From the NCBI RefSeq assembly GCF_010548375.1, contig NZ_JAAGLY010000001.1, positions 186,001 through 250,000 on the forward strand: a stretch of 64,000 nucleotides of DNA. Direction: 5' to 3'. The notes under the pieces were generated by a model. That model did not search any database. It was not told where the DNA came from and saw only the letters and a program-made list of their open reading frames with translations. Position 1 is the stretch's first letter. Every line of letters starts with the position of its first letter. The position numbers and the translations under genes were made by a program. Below are positions 1 to 8,354 of this stretch, one piece after another. Source of the stretch: Streptomyces sp. SID13726 (GTDB lineage: Bacteria; Actinomycetota; Actinomycetes; Streptomycetales; Streptomycetaceae).

Positions 1-1
1 C

Positions 2-187
2 GCGCTGCGCTCCGACACGGAACTGCTGCTCAAGAGCCGTCGGGTGGTGCCGGGGCGGCTGCGCGCGGCCGGGTTCACCTTCGGGTACCCCGAGTGGGAG
101 CGGAGTGCCGCGTCCCTCGTGCGGCGGGCCAGGCTGGGTCGTACGGCATCAGCGCGGACCGGCGTATCGCGCGGCCGAGTGGGCTGA
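2..187 (+). CDS. C-terminal end of a TIGR01777-type NAD-dependent epimerase
   Basis: Only the last 61 residues are in the window; the gene enters from the left edge and stops with TGA. The visible part contains LLLKSRRVVPGRL followed by AAGFTFGYPEWE. This is the typical end of the DUF1731 domain that closes TIGR01777 (SulA/YfcH-type) sugar-epimerase-like proteins, where an SxRVxPxxLxxxGFxFxxP signature is usual. The last roughly 20 residues are Arg-rich and look like a lineage-specific tail. The Rossmann domain and any active-site residues lie outside, so substrate and activity cannot be judged. Confidence 0.75.
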   Translation, partial: ALRSDTELLLKSRRVVPGRLRAAGFTFGYPEWERSAASLVRRARLGRTASARTGVSRGRVG

Positions 188-263
188 GGGTCGGCGGTCA
201 TCGAGGTGGCCCCGAATGGACCGGTGACCGTGTCGTCGTGCGCGTTGCGGCAGCCCCGGCGTC

Positions 264-731
264 TCAGTGCTGGAGCAGACCGCCGACCGGGACAGGGGCG
301 ACGTGGCCGGTCGGCGGACGGGTCCGGGCCATGGCCAGACCGACGTCGACCAGCGACGACCGGCGCAGGCGGGCGACCTCGGGGAGCGGGGTCCAGACCG
401 ACTCGGCGATGTCGCCGTTCGGCTCGGGCCGAAGCCGGCCGCCCGTGATGCGGACCTCGTAGAAGACGCCGACGTTCTGGTGCGCGGTCCCTGCCCGCGC
501 CTCGGCCGCGGGGATCACTCGGGAGTCCACGCCCAGGAGGCGTTCGACCACGGCGTCGTAGCCGGTCTCCTCGGCGACCTCCCGGATCACCGCGTCGAAC
601 GGGTCCTCGCCGTGCTCGACCCCACCGCCCGGAAGAGTCCAACCGGGTTCGCCCGTACGCGACATGCAATGACCGAGCAGCACCTGCCCGTCCTTGACGC
701 ACACGGCGTACGCGGCCAACCGGAAGCTCAT
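264..731 (-). CDS. Nudix hydrolase
   Basis: Protein of 155 aa with one Nudix fold. The Nudix box GX5EX7REXXEEXG is complete at about residues 36-58 (ends REVAEETGY), so it should bind metal and hydrolyse a nucleoside diphosphate linked to X. The short hydrophobic N-terminus FRLAAYAVCVKDGQVLLG fits the first strand of the family; the substrate cannot be predicted. I chose the ATG at 731; a GTG at 746 with AAGGA upstream would add five residues. It lies 31 bp downstream of the TetR gene on the same strand (16 bp with the GTG start), so the two are probably co-transcribed. Confidence 0.85.
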   Translation of the reverse strand: MSFRLAAYAVCVKDGQVLLGHCMSRTGEPGWTLPGGGVEHGEDPFDAVIREVAEETGYDAVVERLLGVDSRVIPAAEARAGTAHQNVGVFYEVRITGGRLRPEPNGDIAESVWTPLPEVARLRRSSLVDVGLAMARTRPPTGHVAPVPVGGLLQH

Positions 732-762
732 CCCCACACCTCTCACCGGATCCTTGTCCCGC

Positions 763-1401
763 TCATCCTCGCGAAGAAGACGACCCCTTCACCGGAGCCC
801 GCGTCCCCAGCAGATCCTCCAGCGCCCCCGTCATCCGGCCCGCCAGATCGCGGCGCGGGTCGATGAGCCACTGGAGTTGGAGTCCGTCCCAGAGGGCGAC
901 GAGGGACTCCGCCATCTCGTGGTGGTTCCTGGTGTTGGAGATGCGGGCTTCGGTCTGATCCCGGTGGATGGCGGTGGCGACGATGGCGACGACTCGTTCG
1001 TATCGGTCACGGAACCACTGGTGGGCGGGGTGATCCGGGGCCGATGACTCCGCTGCCATGAGGGCGAGGAGCCGGAGCATCTCGGGGCGGTCGAGGTTCC
1101 GGCGGACGTAGCGCATGACGGCGTACGCGACGCCTTCCGCCCTGCTGTCCGAGTCGAAGGAGTCGCCGCCGGCGAAGTCGGCGTTCTCCAGGACGGCCAC
1201 GAGGAGGTCGCTCTTGCTCGGGAAATGGTGCACGACGGCGGTCAGGCTGAGATCGAGCTGCTTGGCGATCTCCCGCAGGGACCCGCCCCGGTAGCCGCGC
1301 GAGGAGAAGACGGCCGTGGCGGAGCCGATGATCTCGGCGCGGCGCCGGGCGCTCTTGGCGTACGGCCCCCGTCGGGCGGCTGGGCGGATCTCTTCGGTCA
1401 T
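763..1401 (-). CDS. TetR/AcrR-family regulator, likely of the adjacent glucuronide operon
   Basis: A 212-aa protein starting MTEEIRPAARRGPY. Residues about 15-65 form a TetR-type helix-turn-helix: RRAEIIGSATAVF, then GSLREIAKQLDLSLTAVVHHF, then PSKSDLL. The rest is a helical ligand-binding domain ending in a Ser-rich tail. The open frame continues 42 codons upstream, but that part is Arg-rich and would cross the promoter region, so the ATG at 1401 is the better start. It is divergent from the sugar ABC/beta-glucuronidase operon starting at 1552. Control of that operon is an inference from position. I found no convincing long palindrome in the 150-bp gap. Confidence 0.85.
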   Translation of the reverse strand: MTEEIRPAARRGPYAKSARRRAEIIGSATAVFSSRGYRGGSLREIAKQLDLSLTAVVHHFPSKSDLLVAVLENADFAGGDSFDSDSRAEGVAYAVMRYVRRNLDRPEMLRLLALMAAESSAPDHPAHQWFRDRYERVVAIVATAIHRDQTEARISNTRNHHEMAESLVALWDGLQLQWLIDPRRDLAGRMTGALEDLLGTRAPVKGSSSSRG

Positions 1402-1551
1402 GGCACCAACCCTAGGGCGACGTGATGGCGGGCCGACTTCGCCCTGTCGAAAGTATGGCACCTGTTCTGTTTTCGCTGTACCGTCTCGCTCACCCCACAC
1501 CAGACGTGCGCGGAGCCGCTCACGCATTCATCAGGTGGAGAGGAACGGACC

Positions 1552-2847
1552 ATGCTCTTCAGATCACAGGTCGTCAGGACGTTCGTCGTGGGTTCGGTCG
1601 CGGCGCTGCTTCTGGCCGGTTGCGGGCGAACCGACACCCGGCAGAGCCCGGGCTCCGCAAGTGCCCCCATCGACAGCTCACCCGCCACCGGCACCCTCAC
1701 CGTGTGGGCCATGGGCACGGAGGGCGAACTCCTGCCGAAGCTGGCCGCCGGGTTCGAGAAGGCGAACCCCGGCGTGAAGGTGAAGGTCACGGCGGTGCCG
1801 TGGCAGGACTACGGCAAGAAGGTCGAGACCGCGATCGCCTCCGGCGACACCCCTGACGCCACTCTGGTGGGAACTGTCGACATCCCGATGTTCGCGACCA
1901 CGGGAGGGCTGGAGCAGGTCCCGCCCCAGCTCGTGGACGACTCGGCCTTCTACCCGGGGGCCACCCGCAGCAGTTCCTTCGAAGGGGCCACGTACAGCGT
2001 GCCCTGGTACGTCGACACCCGCTCCCTCTTCTACCGCAAGGACATGGCGCGGGCCGCCGGAGTGTCCGCGCCGAAGACCTGGGACGAGTACGGCCCGTTC
2101 CTCAAGGCCCTCCAGAAGCAGGGCGCCAAGTGGGGCCTGTCGCTGCCCACCGGCGCGGCGCAGAGCTGGCAGGGCGTCCTGCCGTTCATGTGGCAGGCCG
2201 GGGCCCGGCTCACCGACGACGACAACTCGGCGTTCACCTTCGACACCCCCGAGGCGCTCAAGGGGCTGGAGTTCTACCGGTCGTTCTTCACCTCGAAGAC
2301 GGTGAGCCGCAACGGCCCGGTGAGCCTCGGGGAGATCGAGCCGGAGTTCGTCGCCGGGTCCACCGCGGCCCTCATCTCGGGACCGTGGGAGGAGAGCCTG
2401 CTGAAGTCGGCCGGCGGTGCCTCCTTCGTCGCGGACAAGGTGGGGATCGCCCCGCTCCCGGCGGGTCCCGTGTCCGACGCCAGCTACATGGGCGGCGGGC
2501 AGTGGGCGGTGTTCAAGGACGCCGAGAACCGTGAGGCGGCCTGGAAGTTCATCCGCTGGATGTCCGGCCCCGAACAGCAGAAGGAGTGGTACGCGCTCTC
2601 CGGCGACCTGCCCGCCGTGCAGTCCGCATGGAAGGAGGGCAAGCTCGCGACCGACCCGGCCCTGGAGGTCTTCCGCACCCAGCTGGAGACCGCGCAGCCG
2701 GGCCCGACCACCACGACCTGGAAGCAGGTCACCGCGGTGGTGGACGCCGAGATCGAGAAGGTCGCCAAGGGAGTCACCTCACCGAAGGCCGCTCTGGAGG
2801 AGATCCAGTCCAAGGCGTCGGCGATCGGCACCGGGAACAAGCGATGA
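1552..2847 (+). CDS. Sugar ABC transporter substrate-binding lipoprotein
   Basis: A 431-aa extracellular solute-binding protein of the carbohydrate family 1 type. The N-terminus MLFRSQVVRTFVVGSVAALLLAGCG is a lipoprotein signal with lipobox LLAGC, so the mature protein should be anchored outside the membrane. The body shows the family pattern: LTVWAMGTEGELLPKLAAGFEKANPGVKV split in usual fashion, a central IPWYVD-like motif (VPWYVDTRSLFY), and a C-terminal AAWKFIRWMSGPEQQ. GGAGAG lies about 10 bp upstream of the ATG. It is the first gene of an operon with two permeases and a beta-glucuronidase, so the ligand is probably a glucuronide or glucuronate-containing oligosaccharide. Confidence 0.92.
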   Translation: MLFRSQVVRTFVVGSVAALLLAGCGRTDTRQSPGSASAPIDSSPATGTLTVWAMGTEGELLPKLAAGFEKANPGVKVKVTAVPWQDYGKKVETAIASGDTPDATLVGTVDIPMFATTGGLEQVPPQLVDDSAFYPGATRSSSFEGATYSVPWYVDTRSLFYRKDMARAAGVSAPKTWDEYGPFLKALQKQGAKWGLSLPTGAAQSWQGVLPFMWQAGARLTDDDNSAFTFDTPEALKGLEFYRSFFTSKTVSRNGPVSLGEIEPEFVAGSTAALISGPWEESLLKSAGGASFVADKVGIAPLPAGPVSDASYMGGGQWAVFKDAENREAAWKFIRWMSGPEQQKEWYALSGDLPAVQSAWKEGKLATDPALEVFRTQLETAQPGPTTTTWKQVTAVVDAEIEKVAKGVTSPKAALEEIQSKASAIGTGNKR

Positions 2848-3797
2848 CCTCGCCCGCCTCCGTCGAAGCCCCGTGCCGCCCCGCACCGGCGCCCCAGCCG
2901 ACGGCGCCCGCCAAGGCCGTGTCGGGAAGACTGCGCCGCACGCTGATCGCCTGGGGCTTCTGCTCGCCGTTCGTCGCGCTGTTCGCCACCTTCGGACTCT
3001 GGCCCGTGCTCTCCTCGCTGTCGATGAGCGTCACCGACATCACCAGCAGGGACGTGCGGACACCGTTCGGCGTGAACTTCGTCGGCCTCGCCAACTACCG
3101 TGACCTGTTCGCCGATCCGGTGTTCGTGCGCGCCGTCTTGAACACCCTCTACTTCGTCGCCGTCGGCATCCCGCTGACGATGGTCATCGCCCTGGCGCTC
3201 GCCGTCGCGCTCAACTCCGGTATCCAGCGCGGCAAGGCGCTCTTCCGGGTCGCCTACTTCGCCCCCGTGGTGACGAGCGTCGTGGCCATCGCGGTGGTGT
3301 GGCGGTACCTCTACAAGCCGGACGGGATGATCAACTCGGCCCTCTCCGCCGTGGGAATCCACGGCCCGGACTGGCTCAACAACCCGCACTGGTCGATGCC
3401 CGCGCTCATCCTGATGGCGGTGTGGCGCCACTTCGGCATCCCCATGGTGATCTTCCTGGCGGGACTTCAGGCCGTGCCCGCCGAACTCCACGAGGCGGCC
3501 CGCATGGACGGCGCCACCCGCTGGCGCGCCTTCCGCAGCATCACCCTGCCGCTGCTCCGGCCGGCCACCCTGGTCGTCGCGGTGCTGCTGAGCATCAGCT
3601 ACCTCCAGTTCTTCGAGGAGCCGTTCGTCATGACGAGCGGCGGTCCCTTGGACAGCACGACGTCGATCAGCTACTACGCGTACGAGCAGTTCGGCTTCGG
3701 CAACTACGGTGCAGCCGCCGCGGCTTCCTATGTTCTGGTGATCGCGATCGGGCTCCTCAGTCTCCTTCAGTTCCGCGTCTTCCGAGCGAAGGACTGA
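2844..3797 (+). CDS. Sugar ABC transporter permease (MalF-type)
   Basis: A 317-aa inner-membrane permease. Its ATG overlaps the stop of the binding-protein gene by 4 bp (ATGA), implying translational coupling. After a Pro/Ala-rich cytoplasmic N-terminus there are about six membrane segments. The ATPase-docking EAA loop is visible as ELHEAARMDGATRWRAFRSI, with the family's EAAxxDGA core. The large periplasmic loop between the first segments (FGVNFVGLANYRDLF) is typical of MalF/UgpA-like subunits. It works as a heterodimer with the next gene product; the ATPase is not encoded here. Confidence 0.92.
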   Translation: MTSPASVEAPCRPAPAPQPTAPAKAVSGRLRRTLIAWGFCSPFVALFATFGLWPVLSSLSMSVTDITSRDVRTPFGVNFVGLANYRDLFADPVFVRAVLNTLYFVAVGIPLTMVIALALAVALNSGIQRGKALFRVAYFAPVVTSVVAIAVVWRYLYKPDGMINSALSAVGIHGPDWLNNPHWSMPALILMAVWRHFGIPMVIFLAGLQAVPAELHEAARMDGATRWRAFRSITLPLLRPATLVVAVLLSISYLQFFEEPFVMTSGGPLDSTTSISYYAYEQFGFGNYGAAAAASYVLVIAIGLLSLLQFRVFRAKD

Positions 3798-3798
3798 C

Positions 3799-4614
3799 AT
3801 GACGAACCGTCGCATCCTTCTCTACGGCGCCCTGACGGCAGGCCTGTTGGCGACGCTCGCGCCGTTCGCCTGGATGTTCCTCGGGTCGGTCAGGCCGACC
3901 GGTGACATCGTCGCCCGTCCCAGCAGCTGGCTCCCCGCCGCCCCGACGCTCACCAACTTCGAGCAGCTGCTGTCGAAGCAGAACTTCGGGCTCTACTTCT
4001 TCAACAGCACGCTGGTCGCCGTGGCCTGCGTGCTGGGCAACCTGCTGTTCTGCTCGATGGCCGGATACGCCTTCGCCAAGCTGGAGTTCGCCGGCAAACG
4101 CCTGCTCTTCGGGCTCGTTCTCACCATGCTGATCATCCCGGGCGTCACCACCTTCGTGCCGCTCTTCGTCCTGGTCAGCAACATGGGGCTGAGCAACTCC
4201 TACCTCGGGCTGATCCTGCCCTTCCTGGTGACACCGCTCGGCGTCTTCCTCATGCGCCAGTTCATCCGGGACGTCCCCGACTCCCTTGTGGAGGCGGCCC
4301 GTCTGGACGGCGCGGGCGAGGTGCGGACCTTCCTGCGTGTGATCCTGCCGCTGTGCAGGCCCGCTCTGGCGACCCTCGCGATCCTCACCTTCCTCGCCCA
4401 ATGGAACAACTTCCTCTGGCCGTTGGTGATCGCGCAGACCGAGGACCACTACACCCTGCCCGTCGCGCTCGCCCTGTTCTCGGTGGGCGCCAACGGCACC
4501 GACTACGGCCTGCTGCTCGCCGGCGCGGTGACCGTCGTGACGCCGATCATCCTGCTCTTCCTGGCACTTCAGCGGCATTTCATCCAGGGGATCGCGAGCA
4601 CCGGCATCAAGTGA
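3799..4614 (+). CDS. Sugar ABC transporter permease (MalG-type)
   Basis: A 271-aa permease, partner of the upstream MalF-type subunit and only one base behind it. Six predicted membrane segments; the EAA loop reads LVEAARLDGAGEVRTF. The N-terminal hydrophobic segment and the conserved LTNFEQLLSKQNF periplasmic stretch fit the MalG/UgpE class. In Streptomyces such importers often lack a dedicated ATPase and use the shared MsiK protein encoded elsewhere; that no ATPase gene follows here agrees with this. Confidence 0.92.
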   Translation: MTNRRILLYGALTAGLLATLAPFAWMFLGSVRPTGDIVARPSSWLPAAPTLTNFEQLLSKQNFGLYFFNSTLVAVACVLGNLLFCSMAGYAFAKLEFAGKRLLFGLVLTMLIIPGVTTFVPLFVLVSNMGLSNSYLGLILPFLVTPLGVFLMRQFIRDVPDSLVEAARLDGAGEVRTFLRVILPLCRPALATLAILTFLAQWNNFLWPLVIAQTEDHYTLPVALALFSVGANGTDYGLLLAGAVTVVTPIILLFLALQRHFIQGIASTGIK

Positions 4615-4670
4615 CCTGCCGCGTAACGACCTATCGCGTGACTCCCACGCGAGGAACAGGAGAACCGACG

Positions 4671-6461
4671 ATGCTTCGTCCGCAGGACGGCCCCACCCGT
4701 GAACGCCGTTCCCTGAACGGCCTGTGGAGGCTCCGGCTCGACCCGGAGGGAGCGGGCCGCACCGAGGGCTGGTGGCGCGCCCCGCTCGCCGCCGCCGTGG
4801 ACATCCCGGTACCGGCCAGCTACAACGACATCTTCCCCGACGTGACGGTCCGCGACCACGTCGGCGACGCCTGGTACCAGACGAGCACCTGGGTGCCGGC
4901 CCGGTGGGCGGGGGAGCGGATCGTGCTGCGGTTCGACGCGGCCACACACCGGGCCACCGTCTGGGTCGACGACGCCGAGGTCGTCGTACACGAAGGCGGC
5001 TACACGCCGTTCGAGGCGGACGTGACCGAGTATCTGCGCCCGGGGGCCGCGAACCGTGTCACCGCCGTGGTCAACAACGAACTGACCTGGGAGTCGATAC
5101 CCCCGGGCCGGGTCGAGGAGGGCGCGGACGGCCGCCGCAGGCAGCGGTACTTCCACGACTTCTTCAACTACGCGGGCCTGCACCGCCCGGTCTGGCTCCA
5201 CACCACACCGCACACCCGCATCAGCGACATCACCGTGACCACGACCTTCGACGGCACGACCGGCGTGGTGGCCTACGAGGTGGACAGCACCGGGGAGACG
5301 GACACCGCGGTCCTGGTGTCGCTGCACGACGCCTCCGGCACCGAGGTGGCCACCGCCGCCGGAGCGACCGGTGTGCTGCGGGTGTCCGACGTGCATCCCT
5401 GGGCGCCGGGCGACGGTTATCTCTACGAACTCCGGGCCACACTGCGGGACTTGGCGGGGGACCTCGTCGACGACTACCGGCAGGCGGTCGGCGTCCGCAC
5501 GGTGGAGGCGCGGGGCAGGCAGTTCCTGATCAACGGAACTCCCTTCTACTTCAAGGGATTCGGCAAGCACGAGGATGCCGCCGTGCGCGGCAGAGGGCAC
5601 GACGACGCCCTGATGGTGCACGACTTCGCGCTGATGGAGTGGACCGGCGCGAACTCCTTCAGGACCTCGCACTACCCGTACGCGGAAGAGGTCCTCGACT
5701 ACGCCGACCGGCACGGCGTGGTCGTGATCGACGAAACCGCGGCGGTCGGCCAGAACCTCAACATCGCCGGGGGAGTCTTCGCGGGCGGCGAGAAGGCGGA
5801 CACGTTCTCCGCCGGCACCATCGGGGAGGCCGCCCGGCGCACCCATCTCCAGGCGATCCGGGAGCTGGTGGCCCGCGACAAGAACCACCCCAGCGTCGTC
5901 CTGTGGTCCCTCGCCAACGAGCCCGACAACGTCCAGCCGGAGGCCCGCGACTACTTCGCCCCGCTCGCCGCCGAGGCCCGCCGCCTGGACCCGACCCGGC
6001 CCATCGCCTACGCCAACGCGCTGATGGGAACGCCCGAACAGTGCGCGGTCACCGACCTGTTCGACGTCGTGCTGCTCAACCGGTACTACGGCTGGTACTT
6101 CGGCCCCGACGACCTCGCTGCCGCCGAGACCGAGCTGGAGGCCGAACTGCGGCGTTGGGCCCGGCGGCACGACAAGCCCATCGTCATCACCGAGTACGGC
6201 GCCGACACCTACCCCGGCCTGCGCAGCGCCGTGCCCAGCCCCTGGACGGAGGAGTACCAGAGCGCCCTGCTCGACGTGTACCACCGGGTGTTCGACCGGG
6301 TCGACGCCGTGGTCGGCGAACAGGTCTGGCACTTCGCCGACTTCGCCACCGCGCCCGGCGTCTTCCGCGTCGACGGCAACAAGAAGGGCGTCTTCACCCG
6401 CGAACGCCGCCCCAAGAGCGCCGCCTTCACCCTCCGCACCCGCTGGCGCAAGACCGACTGA
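4671..6461 (+). CDS. uidA: Beta-glucuronidase, glycoside hydrolase family 2
   Basis: A 596-aa enzyme with the family-2 order: sugar-binding domain (about 1-180), immunoglobulin-like domain (about 180-275), and TIM barrel (about 275-590). The acid/base Glu is in LANEPD (residue 417) and the nucleophile in ITEYGAD (residue 508). The NxKG motif needed to bind the glucuronate carboxylate is present as NKKG at residue 570. All three sites sit four residues after their positions in the E. coli enzyme, which supports beta-glucuronidase over beta-galactosidase. No signal peptide, so it is cytoplasmic and would cleave glucuronides imported by the three genes before it. GGAACAGGAGAA precedes the ATG, 56 bp after the permease. 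Confidence 0.92.
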   Translation: MLRPQDGPTRERRSLNGLWRLRLDPEGAGRTEGWWRAPLAAAVDIPVPASYNDIFPDVTVRDHVGDAWYQTSTWVPARWAGERIVLRFDAATHRATVWVDDAEVVVHEGGYTPFEADVTEYLRPGAANRVTAVVNNELTWESIPPGRVEEGADGRRRQRYFHDFFNYAGLHRPVWLHTTPHTRISDITVTTTFDGTTGVVAYEVDSTGETDTAVLVSLHDASGTEVATAAGATGVLRVSDVHPWAPGDGYLYELRATLRDLAGDLVDDYRQAVGVRTVEARGRQFLINGTPFYFKGFGKHEDAAVRGRGHDDALMVHDFALMEWTGANSFRTSHYPYAEEVLDYADRHGVVVIDETAAVGQNLNIAGGVFAGGEKADTFSAGTIGEAARRTHLQAIRELVARDKNHPSVVLWSLANEPDNVQPEARDYFAPLAAEARRLDPTRPIAYANALMGTPEQCAVTDLFDVVLLNRYYGWYFGPDDLAAAETELEAELRRWARRHDKPIVITEYGADTYPGLRSAVPSPWTEEYQSALLDVYHRVFDRVDAVVGEQVWHFADFATAPGVFRVDGNKKGVFTRERRPKSAAFTLRTRWRKTD

Positions 6462-6535
6462 AGGTCCCGCCCCACCGTGCGCGCGAGGGCCGGAAATCGG
6501 TTGGCCGGGGCGTCCGGAGCGGGTGCAATGACTCC

Positions 6536-7303
6536 ATGACTGCTACGGAGAGCGGGGCCGGCCATGTGGCGTTGAACCGGCGGTACTGGGACGAGCAGGC
6601 GTCGGCGTGGCACGGTCCGCTCGCCCGTGACCACTGGCGCCGGACCGAGCCGGGCTGGGGGCTGTGGAACACCCCGGAGTCGCGGGTGCGGGTGTTCCCC
6701 GACGACATCGCCGGAATGGACGCGGTCGAACTCGGCTGCGGGACCGCGTACGTGTGCGCACGGCTCGCCCGTGCCGGTGCCCGGCCGGTCGGGGTCGATC
6801 TCTCGCGCGAGCAGTTGGACACCGCGCGCTCGATGCAGCGGGAGTTCGGCATCGCCTTCCCGCTCGTGCTCGCCGACGCCGAGCGCCTGCCGCTGCGGGA
6901 TGCGGCCTTCGACCTGGCCGTCAGCGAGTTCGGCGCCTCGCTCTGGTGCGATCCGTACCGGTGGATCCCGGAGGCCGCGCGGGTGCTCAGGCCGGGCGGG
7001 CACCTGGTGTTCGTGAGACGGTCGCCGCTGTTCGCGCTGTGCGCCCCGGGCGACGGCCGGGCCGGACCGGCCCTGCTGCGCGCGCAGTTCGGGATGGGCC
7101 GACACGGCGACGGGGAGAGGGCCGAGTTCACCGTGGCGCACGGTGAGATGCTGCGGCTGCTCCGGTCGTACGGCTTCGTCGTGGACGATCTGATCGAGAT
7201 CCAGGCGCCCGAGTCCGCGCACCGCGACTACCCGGAGGTCGCCGCGGCCTGGGCGCGCAGCTGGCCCAGCGAGGAGATCTGGAAGGCCCGGCTGCGGCCC
7301 TGA
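6536..7303 (+). CDS. Class I SAM-dependent methyltransferase
   Basis: A 255-aa protein with a Methyltransf_11-type Rossmann core. Motif I is VELGCGTAYVCARLARAGA, followed by the acidic end of strand 2 in VGVDLSREQLDTA, a D in LADAERLPL (motif II), and VLRPGGHLVFV (motif IV/post-II). The N-terminal ALNRRYWDEQASAW is typical of this actinobacterial group. The nearby ATG at 6528 is out of frame; the ATG at 6536 gives the full protein. Substrate unknown. It lies 74 bp after the glucuronidase on the same strand but need not be part of that operon. Confidence 0.85.
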   Translation: MTATESGAGHVALNRRYWDEQASAWHGPLARDHWRRTEPGWGLWNTPESRVRVFPDDIAGMDAVELGCGTAYVCARLARAGARPVGVDLSREQLDTARSMQREFGIAFPLVLADAERLPLRDAAFDLAVSEFGASLWCDPYRWIPEAARVLRPGGHLVFVRRSPLFALCAPGDGRAGPALLRAQFGMGRHGDGERAEFTVAHGEMLRLLRSYGFVVDDLIEIQAPESAHRDYPEVAAAWARSWPSEEIWKARLRP

Positions 7304-7315
7304 ACGCGCCCCCGG

Positions 7316-7525
7316 TCAGCAGGAGTTGCTGTACGTGCCGGTGCCGGGGTCGTAGTAGGTCTGGTTGGTGACGCCCTCGAAGGGGGCGTTGCTGTACTCC
7401 CCGGTGTACGGGTTGTAGTAGATGCAGACCGCCTTCTCCGCGGAGGCGGGCACTGCGGTCACGACGGTCAGGAACGCCGCGGCGGCGAACACCGCGCCTG
7501 CGGTCTGGACGAAACGACGGTTCAT
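7316..7525 (-). CDS. Small secreted protein with two YYxPxTGxYSN repeats
   Basis: A 69-aa protein with a clear Sec signal peptide (MNRRF, a hydrophobic stretch, then VPASA for cleavage near residue 29). The mature part is about 40 residues and holds two imperfect repeats, YYNPYTGEYSN and YYDPGTGTYSN, each preceded or followed by Cys (C34 and the C-terminal residue). A disulfide joining the two ends is plausible. It is rich in Tyr, Asn and Gly and poor in charge. I do not recognise a characterised family. It is convergent with the methyltransferase gene, only 12 bp away. Confidence 0.75.
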   Translation of the reverse strand: MNRRFVQTAGAVFAAAAFLTVVTAVPASAEKAVCIYYNPYTGEYSNAPFEGVTNQTYYDPGTGTYSNSC

Positions 7526-7614
7526 CGTCTGGTGGCTCCCTCAACGAGGCATGGTTCTTCGGCGGGTCGCGGGGCGGCCCGTGATATTCATCCTAGCTGA
7601 TATCGGTAGCCCTG

Positions 7615-7629
7615 CATTCATTTCAGCTG
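7615..7629 (-). promoter_or_regulatory. 15-bp motif CAGCTGAAATGAATG shared with 11842-11856
   Basis: On the minus strand this reads CAGCTGAAATGAATG, about 90 bp upstream of the small secreted protein gene. The identical 15-mer lies upstream of the minus-strand lipoprotein gene near 11787. An exact 15-mer in two upstream regions of exported proteins suggests a common regulator or promoter element. The surrounding 338-bp gap (7526-7863) is unusually AT-rich for this genome around 7580-7630 and otherwise shows no gene. Confidence 0.4.
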
Positions 7630-7863
7630 TCGTGGGTGGTTACCCCCTGCTCTACCGCGTCGTACACGCGAATCCGGTGCTCGACGGCTGGGGTCCGGCG
7701 CTGACTCCGGGTAAGGACGACGGCTTCGGGGCGTCGGGGGATCCCGCCAGGCTGACCCGCTCCTCCTGAGACCGCCGGACCGTACCGGCGCGTAAGCTAG
7801 GGTGGACGGAAGTCCTGGGTTCGTTCCATCAAGGCTGATGCCGTACCGGAGGGGAGGCCGCAC

Positions 7864-8298
7864 GTGAGTGCCGCCGAAGCGTCTTCGCCGACCACCCTCG
7901 CGGAGAAGATCGACGCGCTGTTCCGTATCGTACGGCGGCCCAACCGCGAGCAGTTCAGCCATGAGGAGGTCGCCCGGGCGTGCCGCGAGGCCACCGGGGA
8001 GAGCTTCTCCGCCACCTATATGTGGCAGTTGCGTACCGGGCGCCGGGACAACCCGACCAAACGGCACCTCGAAGCGCTCGCCCAGTTCTTCGACGTACCG
8101 GTCGCCTACTTCTTCGACGACGCCGAGGGCGCCGCCATCGCCAAGGAGCTGGAGCTGCTGGGCGCCCTGCGGGACGCGGGCGTCCGGAGCGTGGCGCTGC
8201 GTGCGGTGAACCTCTCTCCCGAGGGCGTGAGTACGATCAGCGACATGATCGACGTCCTCGCGAGGCGGGAAGGCACGGGCGGCGGCACCGGCGGCTGA
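7864..8298 (+). CDS. XRE-family DNA-binding regulator
   Basis: A 144-aa protein with an N-terminal Cro/C1-type helix-turn-helix (about residues 25-85: FSHEEVARACREATGESFS, then YMWQLRTGRRDNPTKRHLEALAQFFDVPVAYFF). The C-terminal 60 residues, EGAAIAKELELLGALRDAGVRSVALRAVNLSPEGVSTI, form a helical region known from short Streptomyces XRE regulators that resemble the SinR/BldD class. The GTG follows AGGGGAGG-type bases. It heads a three-gene set with an ImmA/IrrE metalloprotease-like gene and a multi-span membrane gene; the protease partner suggests that repressor activity may be relieved by cleavage, as for ImmR/ImmA. Confidence 0.85.
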   Translation: MSAAEASSPTTLAEKIDALFRIVRRPNREQFSHEEVARACREATGESFSATYMWQLRTGRRDNPTKRHLEALAQFFDVPVAYFFDDAEGAAIAKELELLGALRDAGVRSVALRAVNLSPEGVSTISDMIDVLARREGTGGGTGG

Positions 8299-8354
8299 CC
8301 CGGCGCGGCGGTGGACGCGCGGCGACCACGGGGACACGGGGAGAGGGGCAGCGC

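Noticed and set aside
4569..6332. 587-codon minus-strand ORF across the beta-glucuronidase
   Set aside because: Antisense of a gene with complete active-site motifs.
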